From Phycisphaerales bacterium (GTDB lineage Bacteria; Planctomycetota; Phycisphaerae; Phycisphaerales; UBA1924): a stretch of 64,000 nucleotides of DNA. A program made the position numbers and the translations under genes. Each line of letters opens with the position of its first letter. Position 1 is the first letter of the stretch. The DNA is taken from assembly GCA_035627955.1 (NCBI GenBank), contig DASPKU010000001.1:372001-436000 (forward strand), in the 5' to 3' direction. Shown here piece after piece: positions 1 through 8,080 of this stretch. The notes beneath the pieces are model-generated. The model was not told where the DNA came from and ran no database searches. It worked only from the letters and a program-made list of their open reading frames with translations.

Positions 1-1
1 G

Positions 2-1753
2 ATCACGCTGACCGGCACCATCAAGGGCGAGGAACTGAGCGGCGACTGGAGCGACGCCCAGGGCGGCGTGTCCGGCAAGTGGACCTGCAAGCGCACGGCC
101 AAGGGCGGCGAGGGCGGCGGCAAGCCCGAGGGCGACAAGGCCGGTGATAAGGCCAAGGACAAGGAGAAGAAGCCGCTCAAGATCGACCTCGAGAACTTCG
201 AGCGGCGCGCGATCCAGGTCCCCGTGCCCGCGGGCGCCTTTGGCAACCTCATGGTCACGCACGATGGCAAGCTGATTTACCTCAAGTCGAGCGGCCGTCG
301 CGGCGGCGAGACCGCCATCAAGATCTTCGACATCAACTCCGACGAGAAGGACGAGAAGAACGTCATCGCCGGCGGCGGCGGGTTCGAGCTTTCCGCCGAC
401 GGCAAGAAGCTGCTGCTGATCCGCGGCAGCAACATCCAGGTCATGGACCCCGTCGCCGGTGGCGGCAAGCCCACCACCGTGCCCACCAGCGGCATGAAGA
501 CCACCATCAACCCGCGCAACGAGTGGAAGCAGATCCTCGCCGACGTGTGGCGCCTCAACCGCGACTACTTCTACGAGCCCACGCTCCACGGCGTGGACTG
601 GCCGAAGATGCGCGAGCACTACGGCAAGATGGTGGACGACGCCACCAGCCGCGAGGACGTCAACTGGATCATCGCCGAGCTCATCAGCGAGCTGAACATC
701 GGGCACGCGTACGTGACCAGCCCAGGCGATGTCGAGCAGCAGCCCTCGCTGTCGGTGGGCATGCTCGGGTGCGACTATGAGCTTGTGAAGGACGGCGACA
801 AGAGCGCATACAAGATCACGAAGATCCACGAGGGCGGCGCGTGGGATGTGGATGGGCGCGGGCCGTGCAGCCAGCCGGGCGTGAACATCAAGGAGGGCGA
901 GTACCTGCTCGCGGTCAACGGCGTGCCCGTGGACACGAGCAAGGACCCGTGGGCGGCGTTCATCGACACCGCCGACCGCGCGACCATCGTCACGATCGGC
1001 AAGAACCCGGTTATCGACGACCAGTCCCGCGACGTGCTGCTCAAGCCCATGGGCGGGGAGCAGGGGCTGCGCACCCGCGCGTGGATCGAGAAGAACCGCA
1101 AGTACGTTGAGGAGAAGTCGGGCGGCAAGATCGGCTACATCTACGTGCCCAACACGGGCGTCGATGGGCAGAACGAGCTGTTCCGCCAGTTCGTGGGCCA
1201 GCGCGGCAAGGCGGCTCTCGTCATCGACGAGCGCTGGAATGGCGGCGGGCAGATTCCCACCCGCTTCATCGAGCTGCTCAACCGCCCGGTGACGAACTAC
1301 TGGGCGATCCGCGACGGCAAGGACTGGGTGTGGCCGCCCGACAGCCACCAGGGCCCCAAGGCGATGCTGATCAATGGCCTCGCGGGCTCGGGCGGCGACG
1401 CGTTCCCGTACTACTTCAAGCAGGCCAAGATCGGCAAGACCATCGGCACCCGCACCTGGGGCGGCCTGGTCGGTATCCAGGGCTACCCGGGCCTCATCGA
1501 CGGCGGCGGGATCAGCGTGCCGTCCTTCGCCTTCTACAAGCTGGACGGCACGTGGGGCGTCGAGGGCCACGGCGTCGACCCCGACATCGAGGTCGTGGAC
1601 GACCCGGCCAAGATGACCGACGGCGGCGACCCGCAGCTGGACGCCGCGATCGCGCACCTGACCGAGGAGCTCAAGACCAAGGCGTTCAACCCGCCCAAGC
1701 GGCCGACGAGCCCGAACCGTGCGGGGATGGGCATTCCGCCCGAGCAGCGGTAA
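2..1753 (+). CDS. Tricorn-type S41 serine protease, C-terminal part (5' end outside window)
   Basis: The frame is open from base 2, so the gene begins upstream of the window. What remains reads as the C-terminal half of a tricorn-core S41 protease. A charged Lys/Gly linker is followed by the end of a beta-propeller-like segment (residues about GGFELSADGKKLLLIRG), then the helical C1 domain with the ISELNIGHAYV motif that carries the catalytic His. Next comes a PDZ-like domain (GVNIKEGEYLLAVNGVPVD), then the S41 catalytic core with LVIDERWNGGG and the nucleophile motif NGLAGSGGDAFPYYF. The C-terminus (GVEGHGVDPDIEV) is the usual end of the family. These enzymes degrade peptides; whether this one is cytosolic or exported cannot be seen because the N-terminus is missing. 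An 11-bp terminator hairpin follows the stop. Family assignment is confident; the substrate is unknown. Confidence 0.88.
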   Translation: MTLTGTIKGEELSGDWSDAQGGVSGKWTCKRTAKGGEGGGKPEGDKAGDKAKDKEKKPLKIDLENFERRAIQVPVPAGAFGNLMVTHDGKLIYLKSSGRRGGETAIKIFDINSDEKDEKNVIAGGGGFELSADGKKLLLIRGSNIQVMDPVAGGGKPTTVPTSGMKTTINPRNEWKQILADVWRLNRDYFYEPTLHGVDWPKMREHYGKMVDDATSREDVNWIIAELISELNIGHAYVTSPGDVEQQPSLSVGMLGCDYELVKDGDKSAYKITKIHEGGAWDVDGRGPCSQPGVNIKEGEYLLAVNGVPVDTSKDPWAAFIDTADRATIVTIGKNPVIDDQSRDVLLKPMGGEQGLRTRAWIEKNRKYVEEKSGGKIGYIYVPNTGVDGQNELFRQFVGQRGKAALVIDERWNGGGQIPTRFIELLNRPVTNYWAIRDGKDWVWPPDSHQGPKAMLINGLAGSGGDAFPYYFKQAKIGKTIGTRTWGGLVGIQGYPGLIDGGGISVPSFAFYKLDGTWGVEGHGVDPDIEVVDDPAKMTDGGDPQLDAAIAHLTEELKTKAFNPPKRPTSPNRAGMGIPPEQR

Positions 1754-1780
1754 GCCGGTAGGACGAGCAACAAGCAACCC

Positions 1781-1815
1781 GGGCCTGCAGGTCACACGTG
1801 GCCTGCAGGCCCTTT
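1781..1815 (+). terminator. Intrinsic terminator after tricorn-type protease
   Basis: Perfect 11-bp stem GGGCCTGCAGG / CCTGCAGGCCC with a 10-nt loop followed by TTT, 28 bases after the protease stop codon. Confidence 0.7.
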
Positions 1816-1929
1816 GCATTACGCGGCCAAGCTTGACCGAACCTTCACGATGCGCGGATAGACGGAGCGGCGGGTTTGTGGGATACTCAAGCGCAGGCAC
1901 TGAGAGCACCGCGTCCCAGGGGGTTCACC

Positions 1930-2700
1930 ATGGACGAGCGTCAGGCCAATCTTTGGGTTCAACTGGAAGCGTTTGAGATCGGCGGGCGCGACGCCGCGCT
2001 CACCTTTGAGCGCCGGCTCGCCCGCGAGAACGGCTGGTCCGAGGCGTTCGCACAGCGAGTCACCGCGGAGTACAAGCGGTTCCTGTTCCTGATTGCGGAG
2101 GCTGGACACCCGGTCACGCCTTCGGAGCAGGTGGACCAGGCGTGGCACCTGCACATGGTCTACACGCGGTCGTACTGGACCGACCTGTGCCAGGGCGTCG
2201 TCGGCCGCCCACTGCACCACACGCCTACGGAGGGCGGGCCCGGCGAGGACCGAAAGTTCGAGCAGTGGTACACCCGCACGCTGGAGAGCTACCGACGCCT
2301 CTTCGGCGAGGAGCCGCCCGCGGACGTCTGGCCGCCGGTCGAGGTGCGGTTCGGCACCCCGCCTGCCCGGTGGGTGAGCACCGGCTATCACTGGATCATC
2401 CCGAAGCCAAAGGTGAAGCGGTGGGGCCTGTTCGGCGCGGGCGCGGTGTGCGCGATCGCCCTTGGCGGGTGCACCCTGCTGGCGGAATCTGAGAACGACG
2501 CACTGGTTGCGTTCGCCGCGATCGGAGTGCTCCTGGTCATCGCGGCGATCGCGCTCTGGGCAAGGCGCGGCCGCTCCGGGAGCGGGTGCGGCGCCGGTGG
2601 GTGCGGGGCCACCGGCTGCGGCGCGAGCACCGGGTGCGGCAGCAGTGGCTGCGCAAGCGGCGGGTGTGGGGGTGGCGGCTGCGGTGGCGGCGGAGACTGA
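1930..2700 (+). CDS. GRDP-like domain membrane protein with Cys/Gly-rich tail
   Basis: Predicted 256-residue protein. The N-terminal half contains VDQAWHLHMVYTRSYW, which resembles the histidine/tryptophan signature of the glycine-rich-domain-protein (GRDP-like) fold. The middle has two hydrophobic segments (around GAGAVCAIALGGCTLL and LVAFAAIGVLLVIAAIALW). The last ~35 residues are almost only Gly, Cys, Ser and Ala, as in the TIGR04222-type membrane proteins. The ATG at 1930 was chosen over an in-frame GTG at 1876 because AGGGGG lies about 7 bases upstream of it. Function is unknown; the Cys-rich tail could bind metal or crosslink. It is convergent with the next gene, with only 16 bases between. 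Confidence 0.75.
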   Translation: MDERQANLWVQLEAFEIGGRDAALTFERRLARENGWSEAFAQRVTAEYKRFLFLIAEAGHPVTPSEQVDQAWHLHMVYTRSYWTDLCQGVVGRPLHHTPTEGGPGEDRKFEQWYTRTLESYRRLFGEEPPADVWPPVEVRFGTPPARWVSTGYHWIIPKPKVKRWGLFGAGAVCAIALGGCTLLAESENDALVAFAAIGVLLVIAAIALWARRGRSGSGCGAGGCGATGCGASTGCGSSGCASGGCGGGGCGGGGD

Positions 2701-2716
2701 CCTAAGTTCCCGCTCG

Positions 2717-3295
2717 TCACCCCCGCATCGTCTTCAGCGCCGCCGCCCACTTGTGCGTTTCCTCGAGCAGCGCGGCCGCGCCCTTCTCGTGGTGCTCGTT
2801 GGCCTTGAACACCTTGGCGCCGCCCTCGTCCGCGAGCAGCCCGTTGACATTGGGGATGGGCACGCCCTCGTACATCGGCATCATCTTGAGGGTGGTGACG
2901 AGGAGCTTGGTCTGCTGAACGCTGCGCAGGCCGCCACTGATGCCGCCGTAGCTCACGAAGCCGCAGGGCTTGTAGCACCACTCCTTGTACAGGTAGTTGA
3001 GGGCGTTGGTCAGGGCGGGCGTGGGTCCGAAGTTGTACTCGGGCATCACGAAGACGTACGCGTCGAACTTCGCGACCGCCGCGGCCCACTTCTTGGTCGG
3101 CTCATGCTGGTACTGCTGCATGACCGGGTGGTTGGGCTCGTTGTAGACCGGGAGGTTGAACTCCGCGAGGTCCACGAGCTGGGCGTCGAACTTGCCGTGC
3201 TTCTGGGCGGCGCCGTGGAACCAGTTGGCGACGGCGGGGCACACGCGCCCGGGGCGGGTGGAGCAGATCAGCGTCATCAGTTTGAGTTTGTCCAT
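2717..3295 (-). CDS. NAD(P)H-dependent FMN reductase (flavodoxin-like fold)
   Basis: 192-residue flavoprotein of the NADPH-dependent FMN reductase (SsuE/ChrR/azoreductase-like) family. The N-terminus KLKLMTLICSTRPGRVCPAV is the phosphate-binding strand-loop of the FMN site. YVFVMPEYNFGPTPALTNALNYL is the conserved P-E-Y-N motif that packs on the isoalloxazine ring, followed by PCGFVSYGGISGG. These enzymes reduce quinones, flavins or metals with NAD(P)H in the cytosol. The start is the ATG at 3295; an upstream in-frame extension to 3448 would overlap the divergent thioesterase and shows no conserved sequence. It shares an 82-bp divergent intergenic region with the thioesterase gene, where both promoters must lie. 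Confidence 0.88.
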   Translation of the reverse strand: MDKLKLMTLICSTRPGRVCPAVANWFHGAAQKHGKFDAQLVDLAEFNLPVYNEPNHPVMQQYQHEPTKKWAAAVAKFDAYVFVMPEYNFGPTPALTNALNYLYKEWCYKPCGFVSYGGISGGLRSVQQTKLLVTTLKMMPMYEGVPIPNVNGLLADEGGAKVFKANEHHEKGAAALLEETHKWAAALKTMRG

Positions 3296-3377
3296 GGGCC
3301 AAGCGTATCGCCCTGGCCCCGGGGAGGTCAGGGCCCAAGGTGTCGCTGGTTGGAAGTGGGGGAGGTACGCTTGCGGC

Positions 3378-3776
3378 ATGCCCGACCAGCCTTCCCCGCC
3401 CGCCCGCACGCTCGCGCTCCGCATTGCCACGCTGCCGCGGGACACCAACCACTACGGCACGATCTTCGGCGGCGTGGTGCTGTCGTACATCGACCAGGCG
3501 GGGTTCGTGGAGGCGAGGCGGCACGGCACGCACCGCTGGGTCACGGCCGCGATCGACCGCGTCGAGTTCAAGGCCCCGATCCACGTGGGCGACGTCGTCA
3601 ACCTCTACGCGACCTGCACGCGCTTCGGCACGAAGTCGGTCACGATCCTGATCGAGGTGCAGGCCGAGCGGTTCACGACCGGCGAGACGGTGCCGGTGAC
3701 GGCGGCGACGATGACGATGGTCTCGGTGGATGCAGCGGGCAAGCCGATCCCGTTCCGCTCGCCGCCGACGGTGTGA
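3378..3776 (+). CDS. Acyl-CoA thioesterase, hotdog fold (YciA/BACH-type)
   Basis: 132-residue single hotdog domain. The segment NHYGTIFGGVVLSYIDQAGFVEARRH carries the N-x-x-G-x-(I/L)-F-G-G...D signature in which the Asp/Asn activates water for acyl-CoA thioester hydrolysis. IDRVEFKAPIHVGDVVNLYA is the conserved second half. Acyl-CoA thioesterases of this type act as hexamers in the cytosol on fatty acyl-CoA. The ATG at 3378 was chosen because the family normally starts shortly before TLPRDTN-like sequence; a weak GGAGG lies about 12 bases upstream. The upstream in-frame extension crosses into the divergent FMN reductase gene and is not credible. Confidence 0.88.
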   Translation: MPDQPSPPARTLALRIATLPRDTNHYGTIFGGVVLSYIDQAGFVEARRHGTHRWVTAAIDRVEFKAPIHVGDVVNLYATCTRFGTKSVTILIEVQAERFTTGETVPVTAATMTMVSVDAAGKPIPFRSPPTV

Positions 3777-3868
3777 TTCAACCCGGTGAGCCCCTGTTTG
3801 CTCCATGTTCGACCCACGTCCACGCGGGCGGGTTCATACTCCACGTGCAACCACACACGGAGCGACGC

Positions 3869-4297
3869 ATGGCACGCGGCACACAGCGATCCACCCCGTC
3901 CACCGACGGCACCAACGTCATCAAGGCGACCGGCGCCAGCAAGGGCAAGGCCCAGAAGATGTCCGACCACGCCCGCCCACGCGGCGTCGCCCGGCCGGCC
4001 CGCATGACCGACACGCGCCAGGGCGGCAGCCCCAAGGGCTATGCCCGCGGCGATATGGGCAACACCGACACTGCCCACCCCAGCCAGCGCGGCGGCGCCA
4101 ACGCCCTGGGCAACACGCTCGCGAACCCCAACATCCGCAAGGGCAAGCAGGCCGGCAAGGGCCGCTCCGACCGCGGGCTCACCAAGGCCTCCAAGGAGAG
4201 CACGAGCCGGCCCGGCACATCGCGCTCGGGCTCACGCTCGCGCCGCGGCGTTCGGAACTCCGACGGCACCCGCCAGCGCCGCTCGCCGGGGCGATAG
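3869..4297 (+). CDS. Hypothetical basic low-complexity protein
   Basis: 142 residues, rich in Arg, Lys, Gly, Ser and Thr, with no hydrophobic core and no signal peptide. It ends in an Arg/Ser-rich tail (RSGSRSRRGVRNSDGTRQRR). I do not recognise a family. Composition suggests an intrinsically disordered nucleic-acid-binding or DNA-compacting protein, but that is inference. The start ATG has GGAGCGACGC immediately upstream. The stop is followed directly by a long intergenic inverted repeat. Coding status is supported by an uninterrupted frame of fitting length between two real genes and by the absence of a better frame. Confidence 0.55.
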   Translation: MARGTQRSTPSTDGTNVIKATGASKGKAQKMSDHARPRGVARPARMTDTRQGGSPKGYARGDMGNTDTAHPSQRGGANALGNTLANPNIRKGKQAGKGRSDRGLTKASKESTSRPGTSRSGSRSRRGVRNSDGTRQRRSPGR

Positions 4298-4307
4298 GAC
4301 AAGGGCA

Positions 4308-4483
4308 TTACCGCGGAGTTTCGCGGAGTCGGCAGAGTTGCGCGGAGTTTGATGCAGGAATGGGCGCGGGCGTCGAGCACTCTCCAGCCACGTGATCGGT
4401 GAATCCGCGTTCCGTTTCCCGCTTCGCCCGTTCCCTGGCCTTTCTCCGCGGAAATCCGCCCGCTCCGCGCAACTCCGCGGTAG
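4308..4483. repeat. Long imperfect inverted repeat (CGCGGAGT-unit arms)
   Basis: The left arm 4308-4351 begins TTACCGCGGAGTTTCGCGGA. The right arm 4441-4483 reads, in reverse complement, CTACCGCGGAGTTGCGCGGA and continues colinearly for about 43 nt. The arms are made of short repeated CGCGGAGT-like units, and about 90 bp of unrelated sequence separates them. The element fills the gap between the basic hypothetical protein and the M42 peptidase. It is one of five elements of this design in the window. Confidence 0.8.
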
Positions 4484-4557
4484 ACGCCTTTCCCGCAAAC
4501 CGCAGGCTCCTACCCTGATCTCCCCGCCCACGCGGGAGCACGACCAAAGGAGCCGGC

Positions 4558-5664
4558 ATGGCCGCGAACACGACGAACGACAATATCGACCTCCTCAAGC
4601 GCCTGTGCGAGACCCCCGGCCTGCCGGGGCGTGAGGAGCGGGTGCGGGCGCTGATCGAGAAGGAAGTGAAGGGGCTCTTCGACTCGGTGGTGACCGACGC
4701 CCTGGGCAACCTCATCTGCCGCCGCAACCCCCGTGGTGGGAGCAGCAACAACGGCAAGCCGAGTAATGCCCCCGGCAAGGACCGGCCCACCCGCGTCATG
4801 CTGCTGTCACACATGGACGAGATCGGCTTCTACGTCACGCACGTGGACAGCAAGGGCTGGCTGTGGATGAACCCCGCGGGCGGCTTCGACCCGCGCACGC
4901 TCTTCGCCCGGCGAGTCACCGTCGTCACCGACAACGGCGACCTCAAGGGCGTCATGAACCCAGGCGGGCGCCCGCTGCACATCTCGCTCCCCAAGGACCG
5001 CGAGAAGATCCCGGAAGTGAAGGAGTTCTACGTCGATATCGGCCTGCCCGCGGACGAGGTCAAGAAGAAGGTCAAGGTCGGCGACTACGTCGTGCCCGAT
5101 GAGCCGCTGGTCGAGGTCGGCAACAAGATCGTGAGCAAGGCCCTGGACAACCGCGTCGCGTGCTGGCTGGGCATCGAGGCCGTGCGCAGGCTCGACGCCG
5201 CCGGCACCGGCCACAGCTGCGAGATCGTCGTCGCCTTCACCACGCAGGAGGAGGTCGGCCTGCGCGGCGCCAAGAACGCCAGCTTCCAGGTGCAGCCCGA
5301 CATCGGCATCGGCCTGGACGTCACGCTCAGCTGCGACACCCCCGGCGTGCCCGAGGAGGAGGCCGTGACGCGCAACGGCGAGGGCTTCGGCCTGCACATC
5401 AAGGACGGCTCCTTCATCAGCGACCACACGCTGGTCCGCGAGTTCGAGGAGCTGGCCAAGAAGAAGGAAATCCCCTACCAGCGCTCGATCCTCGCCGCCG
5501 GCGGCCAGGACGGCGCGGCCGCGCAGCAGTCCGCCGCGGGCGCCCGCGCCATCGGTATCACCGTGGGCACTCGCTACATCCACACGATCACCGAGATGAT
5601 CGACCGCAAGGACCTATTTGCGGCCCGCGACATCCTGGTGGCGTACCTGGGACAGGTGCAGTAA
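4558..5664 (+). CDS. M42 family metallo-aminopeptidase
   Basis: 368-residue M42 peptidase (glutamyl aminopeptidase / tetrahedral TET family, also annotated FrvX or endoglucanase M). The di-metal centre ligands are visible: His in LLSHMDEIGF, Asp in SKALDNRVACW, the Glu pair in AFTTQEEVGLRG, Asp in GIGLDVTLS and the late His in VGTRYIHTITEMI. The family removes N-terminal residues from peptides as large cytosolic dodecamers. An insertion rich in Asn/Gly/Ser (RNPRGGSSNNGKPSNAP) follows the first strand pair, longer than typical. The start is well fixed: AAAGGAG lies 6 bases before the ATG. The gene stands alone between two repeat regions. Confidence 0.93.
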   Translation: MAANTTNDNIDLLKRLCETPGLPGREERVRALIEKEVKGLFDSVVTDALGNLICRRNPRGGSSNNGKPSNAPGKDRPTRVMLLSHMDEIGFYVTHVDSKGWLWMNPAGGFDPRTLFARRVTVVTDNGDLKGVMNPGGRPLHISLPKDREKIPEVKEFYVDIGLPADEVKKKVKVGDYVVPDEPLVEVGNKIVSKALDNRVACWLGIEAVRRLDAAGTGHSCEIVVAFTTQEEVGLRGAKNASFQVQPDIGIGLDVTLSCDTPGVPEEEAVTRNGEGFGLHIKDGSFISDHTLVREFEELAKKKEIPYQRSILAAGGQDGAAAQQSAAGARAIGITVGTRYIHTITEMIDRKDLFAARDILVAYLGQVQ

Positions 5665-5765
5665 GCCGTCCGCTGCGTCCGATCACGGATGCTGGGTGCC
5701 ACATTGGACAGCCCGTTGTCGCCGGTGTTCGAGGAACATTCGGACCGGTAACGTATAAACACGTG

Positions 5766-5996
5766 TGTGCGCGCCCCATGCGCCCGGCGCGCACTCCATG
5801 ACACGAGCGGCCCACCCGGCCACGACGAGGGCACCTGTTCACACGTGTGGCGCACAGGGTTACACCGCGCGCGCACCCGGCGGCTGGTGTGGCGGCCCCT
5901 CTCACACGGCGCGCGCACTCTGTGGCATGAGTGGCCGAGTGCGCGCGGGGCGTCGTGGAGTGCGCGCGGGGAGTGCGAGCCTGCGCTCACCGTCAA
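5766..5996. repeat. 21-nt degenerate tandem array, locus A (11 units)
   Basis: Eleven consecutive 21-nt units start at 5766, 5787, 5808, 5829, 5850, 5871, 5892, 5913, 5934, 5955 and 5976. The recurring pattern is GCGCAC at the unit start and CAC..GTG or GAGTG at the unit end. The unit at 5913-5933 is a dyad CACTC-N8-GAGTG. Read on the minus strand the array gives heptads such as HSCHRVR, APCERGR and HTSRRVR. No gene is supported between 5665 and 6080; the array fills most of that gap and ends 84 bp before the DUF1569 gene. Confidence 0.75.
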
Positions 5997-6080
5997 TAGG
6001 GGTGCGCTCAGGGGCGCGGCGGGGGCGCGCCCGTCGCCCCAGCAAGACCCCCCCGGCCCCCGTGCGGTTACACTGCCCGC

Positions 6081-6575
6081 ATGCCCGTGGACACCTCGAA
6101 GATCGACCGCCGCAAGGTCCGCTACGCCTCGCCCGCCGACCTGCACGCCGACGTCGCGAAGCTCGTGGCCGCCGACCGCGCGGGCACGCTCACAGCCTGC
6201 GGCAACTGGACGCTGGGCCAGGCCCTCGGGCACCTCGCGACGTGGATCAACTTCGCGTATGACGGCTACCCCATCAAGCCGCCGTTCTTCGTCAAGTGGA
6301 TCCTCAAGGGCCGCAAGGACAAGTACCTCCACGGCAGCCTCCCCGCGGGCGTTCGCATCCCGCGGGTGAAGGACGGGACGCTCGGCATCGATGTGCTGCC
6401 AACGGACGAAGGCCTGCGTCGCTTGAACGCCGCGTGGTCGCGCCTCGAGGCCGCCGCGCCCACGATCGAGAACCCCATCTTCGGCCCGCTCAGGCACGAT
6501 GAATGGCAGAAGATGCACCTGCGGCATGCGGAGCTGCACCTGGGGTGCTTCAGTGCGGAAACGCGCGGAATCTAA
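6081..6575 (+). CDS. DUF1569 (DinB-like) protein
   Basis: 164 residues. The sequence matches my memory of the DUF1569 family, a DinB/YfiT-like four-helix bundle. GNWTLGQALGHLATWINFAYDG corresponds to the first metal-ligand helix (His in LGHLA). HDEWQKMHLRHAELHLGCF holds the closing H-x-x-H-x-x-x-H motif. Members are small cytosolic, probably metal-binding proteins of unknown reaction. The TAA stop at 6573-6575 is also the first three bases of the left arm of the next inverted repeat, so the repeat has abutted or replaced the native 3' end. The promoter region upstream is occupied by 21-nt array A. Confidence 0.8.
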   Translation: MPVDTSKIDRRKVRYASPADLHADVAKLVAADRAGTLTACGNWTLGQALGHLATWINFAYDGYPIKPPFFVKWILKGRKDKYLHGSLPAGVRIPRVKDGTLGIDVLPTDEGLRRLNAAWSRLEAAAPTIENPIFGPLRHDEWQKMHLRHAELHLGCFSAETRGI

Positions 6576-6673
6576 CGCGAAGGTCGCGAAGGAAGCGCGA
6601 AGGCGCGAAGTGGGGAAAAGTGACCAATCTCCTCTTCGCGGCTTCGTTCCTCTCTTCGCGATCTTCGCGTTCA
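6573..6673. repeat. Long imperfect inverted repeat (CGCGAAGG-unit arms)
   Basis: The left arm 6573-6610 reads TAACGCGAAGGTCGCGAAGG and continues with two more CGCGAAGG units. The right arm 6633-6673, in reverse complement, begins TTGAACGCGAAGATCGCGAA. Spacer about 22 nt. It lies between the DUF1569 gene and the acetyltransferase gene and provides the stop codon of the former. Confidence 0.8.
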
Positions 6674-6703
6674 ACCTGATAGGCTTCCCGACGAGGACCC
6701 GCC

Positions 6704-7957
6704 ATGAGCACCACACTTGCCCCCGCCCAGCCCCATGACCACGCCGCCGTCTCGCGCCTGATCTCGCTCGCCTTCGGCAGCCCGATGGACGGCGTGTCCA
6801 CGTGGCTGGAGAACGCGGGGCTGCACAACTTCCGCGTGATGCGCGCCAACTCTGAGGCGAGTGGGGGGGCAATGCCGATTGCCTGCGCACTGCGGGTGCC
6901 CATGGGCCACTTCTTCGGCGGGCGCTCCATCAGGAACATGGGCGTCGCCGGCGTAGCCGTGGCGCCCGAGGCCCGCGGCGGGGGGCTTGCCACAACGCTG
7001 ATGGCCGAGTTCCTGCGCGAAGCGCGCAGCGAGGGCTATCCGCTCGCCTCGCTCTACCCCGCGACGCTGCCGCTGTACCGGCGCGTGGGCTTCGAGCAGG
7101 CGGGCTACTGGTGCGAGTACCGCATCAACCTGAAGCTGCTCAAGCTCGACCCGTCGCTCGAGTGCGGCGGCGACCGCGACCTCAAGGTGCGTGCCTTTGA
7201 CCGCGAGCGCGACCTCGACGCCGTGCACGTGTGCTACCGTGCGTTCGCAATGCAGCACGAGGGCATGCTCGACCGCGGCGACTACATCTGGGGCCGCATC
7301 TTCAAGCCCCGCCAGGGCGAGGCGACTGGCCTGGTTGTTGAGCAGCAGGGGGGTGACGGCACGAAGAGCGTGGTCGGCTACATCTTCTTCCGCCAGGAAC
7401 GCACCCCCGCCCTCGACCACGATGTCATTGTGAGCGACATGGCCGCGACCACGCCCGCCGCGGCCCGCCGCTTGCTCGACATGCTCAGCGACTTCCGCAG
7501 CGTCGGCGCCGAGCTCAGCTTCAACGGCGGGCCCAACCACCCTTTCGTTTCGCTGCTCGCCGAGCAGAAGCTCACGATGAAGCTGCGCGAGTACTGGATG
7601 CTGCGCGTGCTGGACGTGGAGGCCGCGCTCACGCAGCGCGGCTACAACCCGCACGTGTCCTGCACGTTCACGCTCGACGTCCGCGACGCGACGTTCCCCG
7701 AGAACGCGGGCCCCTGGCGCGTCGAGGTCCACAACGGCAAGGCCGGCGTGAGCAGGGGGGCTGCGGCTGGTGGGTCACGTGCGAGCAGCGATGACACGCT
7801 CACCCTCGACGCCCGCACCCTCGCCGCGATGTACTCCGGCTTCCACACGCCCCAGCAGCTACGCTCCGTCGGGAAGCTGCGGGGGGGTGACAGGGGCGTG
7901 CTCGCCGCCGCCGCGGCCTTTGCCGGCGCAACACCCTCGCTGCAGGACATGTTCTGA
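6704..7957 (+). CDS. GNAT acetyltransferase of the Eis family
   Basis: 417 residues, the usual length of Eis-type (enhanced intracellular survival) acetyltransferases: two tandem GNAT folds plus an SCP2-like C-terminal domain. The active N-terminal GNAT domain shows MGVAGVAVAPEARGGGLATTLM, the V-x-V..R-x-x-G-x-(A/G) acetyl-CoA pyrophosphate loop. This is followed by ASLYPATLPLYRRVGFEQAG, the conserved Y-R-x-x-G-F-E motif. The family transfers acetyl groups to amines including aminoglycosides; the natural substrate here is unknown. GAGGA lies 6 bases before the ATG. The stop is followed by an inverted pair of the 24-bp GGTACC palindrome. Poly-G runs (GGGGGGG near 6863 and 7758) are unusual inside a gene and could be slippage-prone. 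Confidence 0.87.
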   Translation: MSTTLAPAQPHDHAAVSRLISLAFGSPMDGVSTWLENAGLHNFRVMRANSEASGGAMPIACALRVPMGHFFGGRSIRNMGVAGVAVAPEARGGGLATTLMAEFLREARSEGYPLASLYPATLPLYRRVGFEQAGYWCEYRINLKLLKLDPSLECGGDRDLKVRAFDRERDLDAVHVCYRAFAMQHEGMLDRGDYIWGRIFKPRQGEATGLVVEQQGGDGTKSVVGYIFFRQERTPALDHDVIVSDMAATTPAAARRLLDMLSDFRSVGAELSFNGGPNHPFVSLLAEQKLTMKLREYWMLRVLDVEAALTQRGYNPHVSCTFTLDVRDATFPENAGPWRVEVHNGKAGVSRGAAAGGSRASSDDTLTLDARTLAAMYSGFHTPQQLRSVGKLRGGDRGVLAAAAAFAGATPSLQDMF

Positions 7958-7960
7958 TCC

Positions 7961-8080
7961 CTGGGTACCCCGTCGCTCCGCGGCGGTGCTTTTGCCAGCG
8001 TTCGTGCGATCAGCACCAGTCGCGTCCGTGAATCAGCGAGGTCACACCAAGGCCGCCGCGGAGCGGCGGGGTACCCAGGC
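7961..8080. repeat. Inverted pair of the 24-nt GGGTACCCC...GCGGCGG palindromic repeat
   Basis: The left copy at 7963-7986 (GGGTACCCCG then TCGCTCCGCGGCGG) and the right copy at 8053-8076 in reverse orientation differ by one base and flank 66 bp. Each copy contains its own hairpin CCGCCGC-TCC-GCGGCGG. The pair lies between the convergent Eis-type and secreted-protein genes and may act as a bidirectional transcript end. Identical copies occur at 24255-24278 and 34665-34688. Confidence 0.85.

Noticed and set aside
2462-3868. Long plus-strand frame running into the basic hypothetical protein
   Set aside because: It overlaps the FMN reductase and thioesterase genes out of frame; only the part from ATG 3869 is plausible.
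5930-5980. Z-DNA-forming GCGCGC tract as the main feature of the region
   Set aside because: The alternating GC is short and is better explained as part of the 21-nt units.
5766-5996. CRISPR array
   Set aside because: Units are contiguous without spacers, degenerate, and no cas genes are nearby; the same holds for the other three 21-nt arrays.
5574-6890. Long minus-strand frame spanning array A and the DUF1569 gene
   Set aside because: Residues are Arg/Ala/Pro-rich with no motif. The frame is open only because of GC bias and the 21-nt repeat without stops.
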